A stretch of DNA of 19,295 nt from JAUWKC01 sp035529895. Its GTDB lineage: Bacteria; Planctomycetota; Phycisphaerae; Sedimentisphaerales; Anaerobacaceae. A model generated the notes under the pieces. That model was not told the origin of the DNA and did not search any database. It worked only from the letters and a program-made list of their open reading frames with translations. The stretch is taken from assembly GCA_035529895.1 (NCBI GenBank), contig DATKVV010000009.1, positions 1-19,295 on the forward strand, read 5' to 3'. Of the stretch, positions 7,194 through 14,826 are shown one piece after another (the first letter of the stretch is position 1; every line of letters begins with the position of its first letter). The position numbers were made by a program, and so were the translations under genes.

Positions 7194-8426
7194 ATGATAA
7201 CGGTTAATGAGAATTATTTGAAATTGCAGGCAGGCTATCTGTTTTCGGAAATCGGCAGGCGGATTCGGGCCTTTAAGGCCAAGAATGCGGACGCGAAGAT
7301 AATCAGTCTGGGTATTGGTGATGTTACGCAGCCGCTCGCTCCGGCGGTTATTAAGGCGATGCACAGTGCGGTCGATGAGATGTCCAAGGCCGAGACGTTG
7401 CACGGCTACGATGACAACCATATCGGATACCCGTTTCTGCGAGAAGCGATAAGGGAAAACGATTTCGGGGCGCGGGGGGTGGAAATAGATACTGATGAGA
7501 TATTCATCAGCGACGGTGCCAAGTGCGACACGGCCAACATACAGGAGATATTCGGCACGGACAATGTCGTGGCTGTTACGGACCCTGTCTATCCGGTATA
7601 TGTCGATACCAACGTCATAGGCGGCAGGAGCGGCCCGGCCAACAAAAAGGGGCAATATGACAGGATAGTCTATATGCCATGCACGGCGGAGAATAATTTC
7701 GTGCCGGCCATTCCGGAAGAGCCGGTGGACATGATTTATCTTTGCTTTCCGAACAATCCGACTGGGGCGGTGGCGAGCGCCGGGCAGCTTAAAGAATGGG
7801 TCGATTATGCGCGTGAGCATAAGGCGGTTATTCTGTTCGATGCGGCGTACGAGGCGTTTATATCCGAGGCGGATATACCTCATTCGATTTATGAAATCGA
7901 AGGGGCGAAAGACGTGGCCATCGAGTTTCGGAGTTTTTCCAAGACGGCGGGCTTTACGGGCGTGCGATGCGCGTTTACCGTTGTTCCGAAACAATTGAAG
8001 GTCGAGGCGAAGGACGGCAGGACGGTGGATGTGAATTCGCTGTGGAACCGGAGGCAGTGTACCAAGTTCAACGGGGTATCGTATATTACGCAGGTCGGGG
8101 CGGCGGCGGTGTATAGCGCAGAGGGAAAAAAGCAAACGCGAGAAATCATCGGTATCTATATGGCCAACGCCGCTTTAATTCGCGAATCGCTGACCAGGCT
8201 CGGCTACGAGGTGTATGGGGGGGTAAACGCACCGTATATCTGGATGAAGACGCCGGAGGGCGTAAGTTCGTGGGAGTTTTTCGACCGGCTGCTGACGAAG
8301 GCTCATGTCGTGGGGACGCCGGGCGCGGGTTTCGGGCCGTCGGGCGAAGGATACTTTCGCCTGACCGCCTTCGCCAAAAGGGAAAACGTCGAGGAAGCTT
8401 TGAAGCGGTTTGGCTGGGTGCGGTAA
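7194..8426 (+). CDS. dapL: LL-diaminopimelate aminotransferase
   Basis: 410 residues, the standard DapL length. It transfers the amino group of glutamate to tetrahydrodipicolinate, giving LL-diaminopimelate in one step on the way to meso-DAP for peptidoglycan and lysine, bypassing the succinylase and acetylase routes. It is a fold-type I PLP enzyme: family N-terminus NENYLKLQAGYLF (5-17), GIGDVTQPL (40-48), NNPTGAV (187-193), FDAAYEAF (215-222) and the PLP lysine in FSKTAGF (Lys250). The frame extends 12 codons upstream to a GTG, but the ATG at 7194 matches the family start and follows GGAAAGGAA. It heads the run dapL, folK-dNK, panC, panD, lgt. The gene and spacer carry more G than C on this strand, the opposite of polA. 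Confidence 0.95.
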   Translation: MITVNENYLKLQAGYLFSEIGRRIRAFKAKNADAKIISLGIGDVTQPLAPAVIKAMHSAVDEMSKAETLHGYDDNHIGYPFLREAIRENDFGARGVEIDTDEIFISDGAKCDTANIQEIFGTDNVVAVTDPVYPVYVDTNVIGGRSGPANKKGQYDRIVYMPCTAENNFVPAIPEEPVDMIYLCFPNNPTGAVASAGQLKEWVDYAREHKAVILFDAAYEAFISEADIPHSIYEIEGAKDVAIEFRSFSKTAGFTGVRCAFTVVPKQLKVEAKDGRTVDVNSLWNRRQCTKFNGVSYITQVGAAAVYSAEGKKQTREIIGIYMANAALIRESLTRLGYEVYGGVNAPYIWMKTPEGVSSWEFFDRLLTKAHVVGTPGAGFGPSGEGYFRLTAFAKRENVEEALKRFGWVR

Positions 8427-8448
8427 GCTCGAAAGCAAGTAATAGAAG

Positions 8449-8472
8449 GCAGACTTTCTGCACGCTTTTTTT
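8449..8472 (+). terminator. Weak terminator or attenuator after dapL
   Basis: GCAGA, loop CTT, TCTGC (8449-8461), then ACGC and seven Ts (8466-8472). The stem is only five base pairs and the T-run is displaced by four bases, so it would end transcription only partly before folK. Confidence 0.35.
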
Positions 8473-8485
8473 AGGTCGTGGTTCA

Positions 8486-9574
8486 ATGGCTGGGCCGACA
8501 ACAGCATATATCGGGCTGGGCAGCAACCTGGGCAATCGAGAAGGCTCGATAAGGCGCGCGCTGCAAATGCTGGGCGAGACGGCGGATATTCGGGTCGCCG
8601 GGGCGAGTGACATTGTTGAGACGGCTCCGCTGGGAGAGGGCGAGCAGCCCAAGTATATGAATGCGGTGGCTCAGATAGAAACCACGCTCGGGGCAAGAGA
8701 TTTGCATAAGAGGCTGGTTGAGATTGAGACCTCGCTCGGCCGGATTGGGCGGGAAAAGTGGGCGCCGAGGACGATAGATCTGGACCTTTTGCTGTTCGGG
8801 GATGAGGTCATAAATAGTCCCGGTTTGACGGTACCGCATCGGCAGATGCATCTGCGCTCGTTCGTGCTGTCGGGGCTTTGCCAGCTTAATGGCGAGCTGG
8901 TGCACCCTGTAATGAAGGCGCCTGTGCGCGAGCTGGCCGGCAGGCTCGGCGGCGCGGATTTCGTGCTCAACCGTGACGTGCCGCAGCTTGTTAGCGTCGC
9001 GGGCATTATCGGCGTGGGAAAAACAACTTTAGCCGGAAAACTTGCGGATTCGCTCTGCTGTAAATCCGTTTTCGAAGCTTATGATAAGAACCCGTTTATG
9101 CCGGATGTGTATGCGGGGAAAAAAGAACTGGCTCTCGATTCGCAGCTGTATTTTTTGACCAGCAGAATCGAGCAGCTCAATCCGCAGGCGGCAGGGCGGG
9201 GACAGATTATCATCAGCGACTATGTCTCTGATAAGGAGCTTATCTACGCGAGGCGTCTGCTCAATCGGCAGCAGTTGACGTTGTACGAGAAGGTACATCA
9301 ACTGCTGGCGAAGGATATCGCTCAGCCGGTGCTGGTGATATATCTGAAGGATTCGGCGGAGAGATGCCTGGACCGCATCCACAAGCGCAACCGTCCGTAC
9401 GAGCAGATTATCAGCCTGGAATTTTTGCAGGACCTCAGCGGCGATTACGAGCGGCTGTTCGCCGATTGGAAGCTCTGCCCGGTGATTCGTGTCCTGATGT
9501 CCGAATTTGACTGTATGGACGAGAACGAGGTTGAACATTTGGCGAACCAGGTAAAAAGTTACGTTGCCGTGTGA
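8486..9574 (+). CDS. folK: FolK-deoxynucleoside kinase fusion
   Basis: 362 residues with two domains. Residues about 5-160 are 6-hydroxymethyl-7,8-dihydropterin pyrophosphokinase (folate pathway): YIGLGSNLGNRE (8-19), ETAPLG (45-50), and the signature WAPRTIDLDLLLFGDE (92-107). Residues about 168-362 are a deoxynucleoside kinase (salvage of deoxynucleosides to dNMPs): P-loop GIIGVGKTT (173-181), E197, a DY-containing core (SDYVSDK, 244-250), and the RxxKRNRPYEQ lid region (297-306). The usual ERS/DRS-type motif is altered to SDYVSD. Both domains are near full length and contiguous, with no internal stop. The start is the ATG at 8486, matching FolK N-termini; the frame runs further upstream inside dapL but without homology. 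It overlaps panC in a TGATG junction, so the two are translationally coupled. Confidence 0.92.
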   Translation: MAGPTTAYIGLGSNLGNREGSIRRALQMLGETADIRVAGASDIVETAPLGEGEQPKYMNAVAQIETTLGARDLHKRLVEIETSLGRIGREKWAPRTIDLDLLLFGDEVINSPGLTVPHRQMHLRSFVLSGLCQLNGELVHPVMKAPVRELAGRLGGADFVLNRDVPQLVSVAGIIGVGKTTLAGKLADSLCCKSVFEAYDKNPFMPDVYAGKKELALDSQLYFLTSRIEQLNPQAAGRGQIIISDYVSDKELIYARRLLNRQQLTLYEKVHQLLAKDIAQPVLVIYLKDSAERCLDRIHKRNRPYEQIISLEFLQDLSGDYERLFADWKLCPVIRVLMSEFDCMDENEVEHLANQVKSYVAV

Positions 9575-10428
9575 TGGAAGTTGCAAGGACTATAGAGTCA
9601 GTCAGAAGGCTGGTAAGAGGCGCCCGGAGGGAGGGCAAGAAGATAGGGTTTGTGCCCACGATGGGCGCGCTTCATATCGGGCACATTTCGCTGATTGAGG
9701 CGGCGAGCAAACAATGCGACTTCGTGGTGGTCAGCATCTTTGTCAATCCCACGCAGTTCGGCCCCGGGGAGGATTTCGAGAAATACCCGCGGCCTTTTGA
9801 AGCGGATGTGGAAATATGCAGAAAGACCGGCGTGGATGTAGTTTTCGCACCGACACCGGAGGAGCTGTACGGCCTGGAAAATGTGACTTGGGTGCAAGTG
9901 GAAAAACTGACTGAGCCGCTGTGCGGGCGGTTTCGGCCCGGCCATTTTCGCGGGGTAACAACCGTTTGCGCGAAGCTTTTTAATATCGTCATGCCTGATA
10001 TTGTATACCTGGGGCAGAAGGATGCTCAGCAGGCGGTCGTTATCAGGCGCATGGTCGCCGATTTGAATATGCCTTTGGAAATCGTTATCTGTCCCACCGT
10101 TCGAGAATCGGACGGCCTGGCCGTCAGCAGCAGGAACAAGTATCTGAGCGACCGGCAGAGAAGAGACACGGGCGCAATTTATAAATCCCTGCAAAGGTGT
10201 CGGGAAATGACAGACTGCGGCGTCAGAGACACCGCGGAGATAATCAGCGAGATGCGCAAGATATTGCAGCAGGTCCCGTCGATAAAGATAGAGTATATAA
10301 GTCTTGTCGACGCCGACAGCCTGCGAAGCCTTGACGAGATTAAAGGCCGAGTTCTTGCCGCTGTTGCCGTGAGAATCGGCTCGACTCGATTGATTGACAA
10401 TATTCTGGTGGACGCAGAAAAACAATAG
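9574..10428 (+). CDS. panC: Pantothenate synthetase (pantoate-beta-alanine ligase)
   Basis: 284 residues, family-typical. It joins D-pantoate and beta-alanine using ATP via pantoyl-adenylate, the last step to pantothenate for coenzyme A. Motifs: PTMGALHIGH (28-37, the adenylate-forming HxGH), FVNPTQFGPGEDF, RPGHFRGVTTV, LGQKDAQQ, and RESDGLAVSSRN in the C-terminal half. The ATG shares its A with the upstream TGA. A GTG one codon earlier is possible but less likely. panD follows after 67 bases, supplying beta-alanine, so the two genes form a functional pair. panB is not in the window. Confidence 0.96.
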   Translation: MEVARTIESVRRLVRGARREGKKIGFVPTMGALHIGHISLIEAASKQCDFVVVSIFVNPTQFGPGEDFEKYPRPFEADVEICRKTGVDVVFAPTPEELYGLENVTWVQVEKLTEPLCGRFRPGHFRGVTTVCAKLFNIVMPDIVYLGQKDAQQAVVIRRMVADLNMPLEIVICPTVRESDGLAVSSRNKYLSDRQRRDTGAIYKSLQRCREMTDCGVRDTAEIISEMRKILQQVPSIKIEYISLVDADSLRSLDEIKGRVLAAVAVRIGSTRLIDNILVDAEKQ

Positions 10429-10495
10429 TATAAAATTGGCCTGATTGGGAACTGGTGAACATCGAAGCCGCAGACGGACAAGAGAGTCAGGGGCT

Positions 10496-10852
10496 ATGTT
10501 TGTAAAATTACTGAAAAGCAAATTACATCGGGCAACGGTAACAGATACGAAGCTGCACTACCCGGGCAGTATTGCGATAGACTCTGAACTGATGCAGGCG
10601 GCCGATATTCTGCCTTACGAGTTTGTTATGGTCGCGGACCTTAACAACGGCAACAGGCTGGAAACCTATGCCGTTCCGGGGGAAGCGGCTTCCGGCCAGA
10701 TTATCGTACTTGGCGCAGCCGCTCATCTGATTAAGCCCAAGGACATCGTTATCATTTTCAGTTTCGGCTATTACACGGCCGACGAGGCAAAAATAATTAA
10801 ACCCAAGATAGTGCTTCTTGACGAAAATAATAAGATAAAGAAACTTTCGTGA
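10496..10852 (+). CDS. panD: Aspartate 1-decarboxylase proenzyme
   Basis: 118 residues. It decarboxylates L-aspartate to beta-alanine for PanC. It is made as a proenzyme that cleaves itself at Gly24-Ser25 to form the pyruvoyl cofactor, and the site is intact in LHYPGS (20-25). Other family features: KLHRATVT (9-16), the active-site TYAVPGE region with its conserved Tyr, GAAAHL and DIVIIFSFG. The ATG at 10496 gives the normal N-terminus; a longer in-frame start at 10445 adds 17 residues unlike PanD. AGAGAG lies nine bases upstream, with AGGGG closer in. The C-terminus is slightly shorter than in E. coli. Confidence 0.95.
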   Translation: MFVKLLKSKLHRATVTDTKLHYPGSIAIDSELMQAADILPYEFVMVADLNNGNRLETYAVPGEAASGQIIVLGAAAHLIKPKDIVIIFSFGYYTADEAKIIKPKIVLLDENNKIKKLS

Positions 10853-10880
10853 AGATGCCGCTGCAGGAATGAGAAGTTAT

Positions 10881-10910
10881 ATACGAGATGTGCCTCACGG
10901 GATACGAGAT
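10881..10910. repeat. Direct repeat ATACGAGAT, 21 bases apart
   Basis: ATACGAGAT occurs at 10881-10889 and 10902-10910, exactly three times seven bases apart, with CACGGGA between them as a relaxed version of the TACGAGA unit. It ends two bases before the lgt ATG, so it occupies the ribosome-binding region of lgt, which has no strong Shine-Dalgarno. Confidence 0.45.
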
Positions 10911-10912
10911 AA

Positions 10913-11941
10913 ATGCATCCTGAACTTTTCAAGCTGCCCTTTATACACCTGGCTGTACAGAGCTATGGGCTGATGATGGTTATCGGCTTTCTTATGGCCG
11001 TCTACCTGATAAGGCGTCTGAGCCGGAACATCACGCCCGACCCGCAGTTAATCACCAATGCAGCCCTGTACTCTTTGATAGCCGGGGTGGCTGGAGCGCG
11101 TCTATTTTATGTAATCCATCATCTCGACGAGTTTCAAAGCGGGCCGGCATCTTTCTTTGCCATTTGGAAGGGTGGTCTGGAACTTTTGGGCGGGGTCATT
11201 TTGGCCATTGCCATCATCTTTTTTTATCTGTGGCGCCACAAGCTGCCCATTCGCCGGTATCTTGATATCCTCGCTGTCGCGCTGATGCTGGCGCTTGCCT
11301 TTGGAAGGATAGGCTGTTTTCTTCGGGGCTGCTGTTTCGGCAAACCGAGCGGCGTGCCATGGGCGGTGCGTTTTCCGTACGGCTCAGACGCATATTACAG
11401 CCAGATATTGCCCAACCTGAAAAGAAATCGGCCCGAGCCGCAATTGGAACTGCCCATCGAGTTTTTCGGATATGTCGGCAAAGACGGCCTGTTCTACTCA
11501 GGGTTAAAACCGTATGAGTACTTGAGCGACCAGCAAAAAGAACAGGTCGACAAAGGTCCGTATCGATGTCTGCCCGTTCATCCCACGCAACTTTATTCAT
11601 CCGCAAACGCGCTGATTTGCTGTCTTGTGCTGTATTTGTTCTGGCGAAGGTCGCAAAAGGCGGACAAATCCCAAAACGTCAGGAAGCTCTTTACCAAGCC
11701 GGGCTCCACATTTGCCCTGATGTTTATTCTTTACGGGGTCACGCGGTTCCTTTTGGAATTTCTGCGCGACGACAATCCCTTCGAGAGCGGATGGTGGATA
11801 GTCTATAGGGGGGGAACGATTTCGCAGACTTTAGGTATTTACATGGTAATTTTCGGGGCGCTTTGGATGATAATCTTCGAAAAGATGAAGCCCGATAAGC
11901 TTACACTGCGGGACTCGAGGCTGGTAAAAACCCTTGCCTGA
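10913..11941 (+). CDS. lgt: Prolipoprotein diacylglyceryl transferase (variant)
   Basis: 342 residues, longer than the usual 260-300. It moves diacylglycerol from phosphatidylglycerol to the lipobox cysteine of prolipoproteins, the first lipoprotein maturation step, in the inner membrane. Several TM segments are visible (about 15-34, 47-65, 92-107, 117-137, 231-243, 265-282, 304-321). Signature: GRIGCFLRGCCFGKP (131-145), then HPTQLYSS (223-230) and RFLLEFLRDDNP (278-289). An extra segment (about 155-220) separates the first two. The HGG histidine after WxGGL (His103 in E. coli) is Leu here: GGLELLGG (87-94). It makes functional sense beside exported lipoproteins such as the sulfatase. Its 3' end overlaps bioF by 41 bases. 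Confidence 0.92.
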   Translation: MHPELFKLPFIHLAVQSYGLMMVIGFLMAVYLIRRLSRNITPDPQLITNAALYSLIAGVAGARLFYVIHHLDEFQSGPASFFAIWKGGLELLGGVILAIAIIFFYLWRHKLPIRRYLDILAVALMLALAFGRIGCFLRGCCFGKPSGVPWAVRFPYGSDAYYSQILPNLKRNRPEPQLELPIEFFGYVGKDGLFYSGLKPYEYLSDQQKEQVDKGPYRCLPVHPTQLYSSANALICCLVLYLFWRRSQKADKSQNVRKLFTKPGSTFALMFILYGVTRFLLEFLRDDNPFESGWWIVYRGGTISQTLGIYMVIFGALWMIIFEKMKPDKLTLRDSRLVKTLA

Positions 11942-13112
11942 CCAGTTTTTCCAGCGCCTCGCACAGTGCGTCCATCTGCTCTTTGCTGTGTTCGCTCTGG
12001 AGCGAGAGTCTCAATCTTGCCGTGCCCGCCGGTACGGTAGGGGGCCTTATCGCGGGTACGAAGAAGCCGGCCTCGTAAAGACTTCGTGACACCGCCAAAG
12101 CCTCTTTTTCGCCTCCGATGATAACGGGGACAATATGGCTGATGCTTCGGCCGGTATTTATGCCGAGCCGGTTGAGCTTCGTGCGAAGGTACTCGGCATT
12201 TTGCCTCAACCTCTCCCTGCGGTGCGGCTCGGTCCTGACTATCTCGAGCGCCGCCCTTGCGGCGGCACAGTTGGCCACGGTGGGCGCTGTGGTGTATATG
12301 AAACATCGCGCTTTATTTATCAGCAAATCGACCACAACTTTTTTAGCGGCCGCCACCCCGCCCGCTGAGCCGAGGGCCTTGCTCATAGTGCCGACGACAA
12401 TATCGACCTGGTCAAGCAGGCCCATCTCTTCCGCCAGGCCCGCCCCCGTTTCACCGAGACATCCCAAGGCGTGAGCTTCATCGACAATGAGAAAGGCGTC
12501 ATACTTGACTTTGAGCTCCACGAGGGTTTTCAGATCGGCGGCATCGCCGTCCATCGAAAATATGCTCTCGGTGATAATGAATTTGCGGGCGCAGCTCTTG
12601 TCGGCCAGAAACTTTTCGAGCCTGTTCAGATTATCTCTTCGATACGTTCTGAATTGCGCCTCGCTGCTCCTGGCGGCGTCGATTATCGAGGCGTGGTCGA
12701 GTTTATCGAGCAGCAGAAGGTCGCCTTTTGAAGGGATAGTCTTGATTACCGCCTCGTTGGCTGTCCAGCCCGATGGGAACACAAGGGCCGCGTCTTTTCG
12801 AAAAAGCCGGGCGAGGTCCTTCTCCAATTCGACGTGAGGCCTCATTGTCCCGCTGATAAGGCGGGATGCCCCCGCACCGTGCCCATACTGCCTGACTGCA
12901 TCGATGACGGCTTGAATTACTTTTGGGTGATCGGCCAGGCCGAGATAATTGTTACTGCAAAAAAGGACCTTTTCGCGCCCGTCTATTCGGACGCTGGTCG
13001 CTTGCGCCGAATCTATACAGCGGGGCTCTCGCAGCAGATTGGCCCTTTTCAGCTCGTCAAGCTGAGCTGCCACAAAATCAAATTTATCCATTCTGTTTTT
13101 TTGGTTGAACAT
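11901..13112 (-). CDS. bioF: 8-amino-7-oxononanoate synthase (or close alpha-oxoamine synthase)
   Basis: 403 residues. A PLP enzyme condensing pimeloyl-thioester with L-alanine in biotin synthesis. Features: SNNYLGLA (53-60), GHGAGASRLISGT (77-89), FPSGWTAN (112-119), DH (139-140), DEAHALG (211-217), PLP lysine in GTMSKALGSAGG (Lys245) and PAIRPPTVPAGTARLR (353-368), which is typical of BioF. The related glycine C-acetyltransferase (kbl) and serine palmitoyltransferase are less likely because of the IRPPTVP-TARLR block. No other bio genes are in view. The start is uncertain: Met1 (13112) or Met8 (13091). Neither has a Shine-Dalgarno, and the promoter lies only about 20 bases upstream of Met1. 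Confidence 0.87.
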   Translation of the reverse strand: MFNQKNRMDKFDFVAAQLDELKRANLLREPRCIDSAQATSVRIDGREKVLFCSNNYLGLADHPKVIQAVIDAVRQYGHGAGASRLISGTMRPHVELEKDLARLFRKDAALVFPSGWTANEAVIKTIPSKGDLLLLDKLDHASIIDAARSSEAQFRTYRRDNLNRLEKFLADKSCARKFIITESIFSMDGDAADLKTLVELKVKYDAFLIVDEAHALGCLGETGAGLAEEMGLLDQVDIVVGTMSKALGSAGGVAAAKKVVVDLLINKARCFIYTTAPTVANCAAARAALEIVRTEPHRRERLRQNAEYLRTKLNRLGINTGRSISHIVPVIIGGEKEALAVSRSLYEAGFFVPAIRPPTVPAGTARLRLSLQSEHSKEQMDALCEALEKLVRQGFLPASSPAV

Positions 13113-13134
13113 TGGGCAAAGTTGAGGCTATTAT
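13105..13134 (+). promoter_or_regulatory. Promoter of the rhomboid gene
   Basis: TTGAAC (13105-13110), an 18-base spacer, TATTAT (13129-13134). It overlaps the start of bioF and shares its AT-box with the minus-strand promoter. Confidence 0.4.
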
Positions 13135-13155
13135 ATAGCAGATGCCTTTTGGCAA
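13130..13155 (-). promoter_or_regulatory. Promoter of bioF
   Basis: On the minus strand, TTGCCA (13155-13150) and a perfect TATAAT (13135-13130), with a short 14-base spacer. Transcription would start near 13123, leaving about ten bases before Met1 of BioF. Confidence 0.4.
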
Positions 13156-13201
13156 ATAGAGTTAAATCGCGGCTGCGGATGACGGTTTGGGGGCAGTATA
13201 T

Positions 13202-14053
13202 ATGGGTCTTTATGACAGGGATTACACGCAGGAGGGCTACCGGTCCCAGTTCTATGCGCCGCAGATGCGGATGCGTTTCCCCAAGCCCTCGACGGTGGTG
13301 ATGCGGCTGCTGATAATCAACGTGGGCGTCTTTATCGGCGCCGTACTCATTAAGCCGCTGGGTCCGTTCATCTACGATTGGTTCCAGCTCGACGGGCGTT
13401 CGCTTTTTCGCGCCCTGCAACTGTGGCGATTGGTAACATATCAGTTCCTGCACGACCCGCAGTTCGTCGCGCATATCTTTTTTAATATGCTCGGTCTGTA
13501 CTTCCTGGGGCCGACGCTCGAACGTCACTGGGGTAGCAAGAGGTTCCTGATGTTTTATCTGGGCTGCGGGGTAGCAGGGGGGCTGTTCTATCTGCTGCTG
13601 GTGGCGGTGGGTTTTTTGCCGGGGCTGCCGATGGTTGGGGCCTCAGGCGCCATTTTGGGGATGCTGGCCGCGTGTGCAATTCTGTTTCCACAGTTTGTTG
13701 TTTTCATTTTTCTTTTTCCGGTGCCGATACGTGTCGCGGCGGTTGGTTTCACGGTCATCTACATCCTGACGCTGGTGACAAGAGGCCAGAACGCTGGCGG
13801 CGACGCGGCCCACCTGGCGGGGATGGCTGCTGGAGCGTTTTATGTCGTCTCGGAGCGATGGCGCACGAGGATAAGGCTGAGAATACAATCGGGCCTCTGG
13901 CAGAGAAAAATGGCCGCCGGGCGGAATCTCCAGTTCGAAGTTGACCGCATCCTGCAAAAGGTTCACGACTCCGGCATCCACAGCCTGACCTTCAGAGAAA
14001 GAAGGATTCTCAAGAAAGCCACCGACGCCGAGCGAAGGCGGCAAGGGCTGTAA
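13202..14053 (+). CDS. Rhomboid-family intramembrane serine protease
   Basis: 283 residues. It is predicted to cleave TM segments of membrane proteins within the inner membrane. About six TM segments lie between residues 32 and 216. Catalytic features are present: HIFFN (91-95, the HxxxN oxyanion pair), GASGA (146-150, Ser148 nucleophile) and AHLAG (203-207, His204). The C-terminal soluble tail (about 243-283) reads like the small domain attached to many planctomycete and Bacteroidetes rhomboids: VDRILQKVHDSG then SLTFRERRILKKA. The ATG at 13202 follows GGGGGC. A TTG five codons upstream also opens the frame but lacks support. It ends at a good terminator. The substrate is unknown. Confidence 0.9.
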   Translation: MGLYDRDYTQEGYRSQFYAPQMRMRFPKPSTVVMRLLIINVGVFIGAVLIKPLGPFIYDWFQLDGRSLFRALQLWRLVTYQFLHDPQFVAHIFFNMLGLYFLGPTLERHWGSKRFLMFYLGCGVAGGLFYLLLVAVGFLPGLPMVGASGAILGMLAACAILFPQFVVFIFLFPVPIRVAAVGFTVIYILTLVTRGQNAGGDAAHLAGMAAGAFYVVSERWRTRIRLRIQSGLWQRKMAAGRNLQFEVDRILQKVHDSGIHSLTFRERRILKKATDAERRRQGL

Positions 14054-14283
14054 TCGGTAACGCTTCACCTGTTGCGCCGGCTCGTCCGCGGGGACGTGCT
14101 GAGCATACCCACTTCAGCGAGGCTCAAAAAGACGGGCTTTTGTGGAGTGGCTTTTTTCCCTGTAGCGGGAGAGTGAACAAATTCTGCCCCGGAGCTTGTC
14201 CGGCCGGAGCGCATTCGGTAAAATCATTCGACATTTACGATAATAGTTCGCTATAGCTCAAGAAGGCAGAAAGGATACTTAAA
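14054..14283. other. Spacer between rhomboid and rbsD
   Basis: 230 bases with a terminator in the first half and a probable rbsD promoter in the second. The best candidate is TTCGAC (14227-14232) with TATAGC (14252-14257), with a long 19-base spacing. No gene is seen. Confidence 0.4.
14109..14157 (+). terminator. Rho-independent terminator of the rhomboid gene
   Basis: CCACTTCA (14109-14116) pairs over eight positions (one G-T) with TGGAGTGG (14143-14150), followed at once by CTTTTTT (14151-14157). An inner CAAAA/TTTTG pairing tightens the hairpin. Confidence 0.75.
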
Positions 14284-14700
14284 ATGAGAGAGACAGGCTT
14301 TGTGAACCGGGATGTTTCGGATGTGATTTCGATGATGGGGCATATGGATGAGATGATTGTCTGCGACGCGGGCTTTCCCATCCCGTTAGGCGTGCGGACG
14401 GTCGATATCTCGCTGGCCAAAGACAGGCCGACCGTGCTGGAGCTTTTGGAAGAGCTGATAAAGCACTTCTCGGTGGAAAAGCTGGTGATGGCCAACGAAA
14501 CCAAGAACGTAAGCCCGACCCGATTCAACGCCATTGTGGACCTTTTTCCCAAGAGTATACCTGTGGAGACGATCGCGCACACGGACCTGAAACACAGAAG
14601 CGCCAAGGTAAAGGGCGTCATTCGCACGGGCGACTTTACCGCTTATTCCAACGTCCTGCTGGTTTCGGGCGCCGGCGACCGCTGGTACCTGGAAAAGTAG
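14284..14700 (+). CDS. rbsD: RbsD/FucU-family sugar mutarotase (D-ribose pyranase)
   Basis: 138 residues, close to E. coli RbsD. It interconverts pyranose and furanose forms of ribose (or a similar sugar) so that kinases can act. Catalytic residues align: His20 in MGHMDE and Asp28 in CDAGFPIP (27-34). The C-terminal active-site strip is RTGDFTAYSNVLLVSG (Tyr and Asn conserved in the family). The ATG follows AAGGA by nine bases. The gene is alone: no ribokinase, transporter or LacI regulator is next to it, so its true sugar is open; fucose-type mutarotase (FucU) is the alternative. It converges on the RACo gene. Confidence 0.88.
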   Translation: MRETGFVNRDVSDVISMMGHMDEMIVCDAGFPIPLGVRTVDISLAKDRPTVLELLEELIKHFSVEKLVMANETKNVSPTRFNAIVDLFPKSIPVETIAHTDLKHRSAKVKGVIRTGDFTAYSNVLLVSGAGDRWYLEK

Positions 14701-14735
14701 ACTGTTCCGTGCGCGCGGCTCAGGGATATTGCAGC

Positions 14736-14759
14736 CAGACGCATTTGCTGTGGCGTCTG
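14736..14759. repeat. Perfect hairpin between rbsD and RACo
   Basis: CAGACGC (14736-14742), a 10-base loop, GCGTCTG (14753-14759). It lies between convergent 3' ends and may act with the following hairpin. There is no T-run next to it. Confidence 0.5.
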
Positions 14760-14764
14760 TCCTT

Positions 14765-14814
14765 GCCCGCCGCGGTAAGGTCTGCCGGCCAATTTGCGGG
14801 CTTTCTGTTGTTTT
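14765..14814 (+). terminator. Terminator-like hairpin after rbsD
   Basis: GCCCGC (14765-14770) pairs with GCGGGC (14796-14801), with a secondary CGG/CCG pairing in the loop, followed by TTTCTGTTGTTTT (14802-14814). Confidence 0.5.
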
Positions 14815-14826
14815 GCCCTCGCGCGC

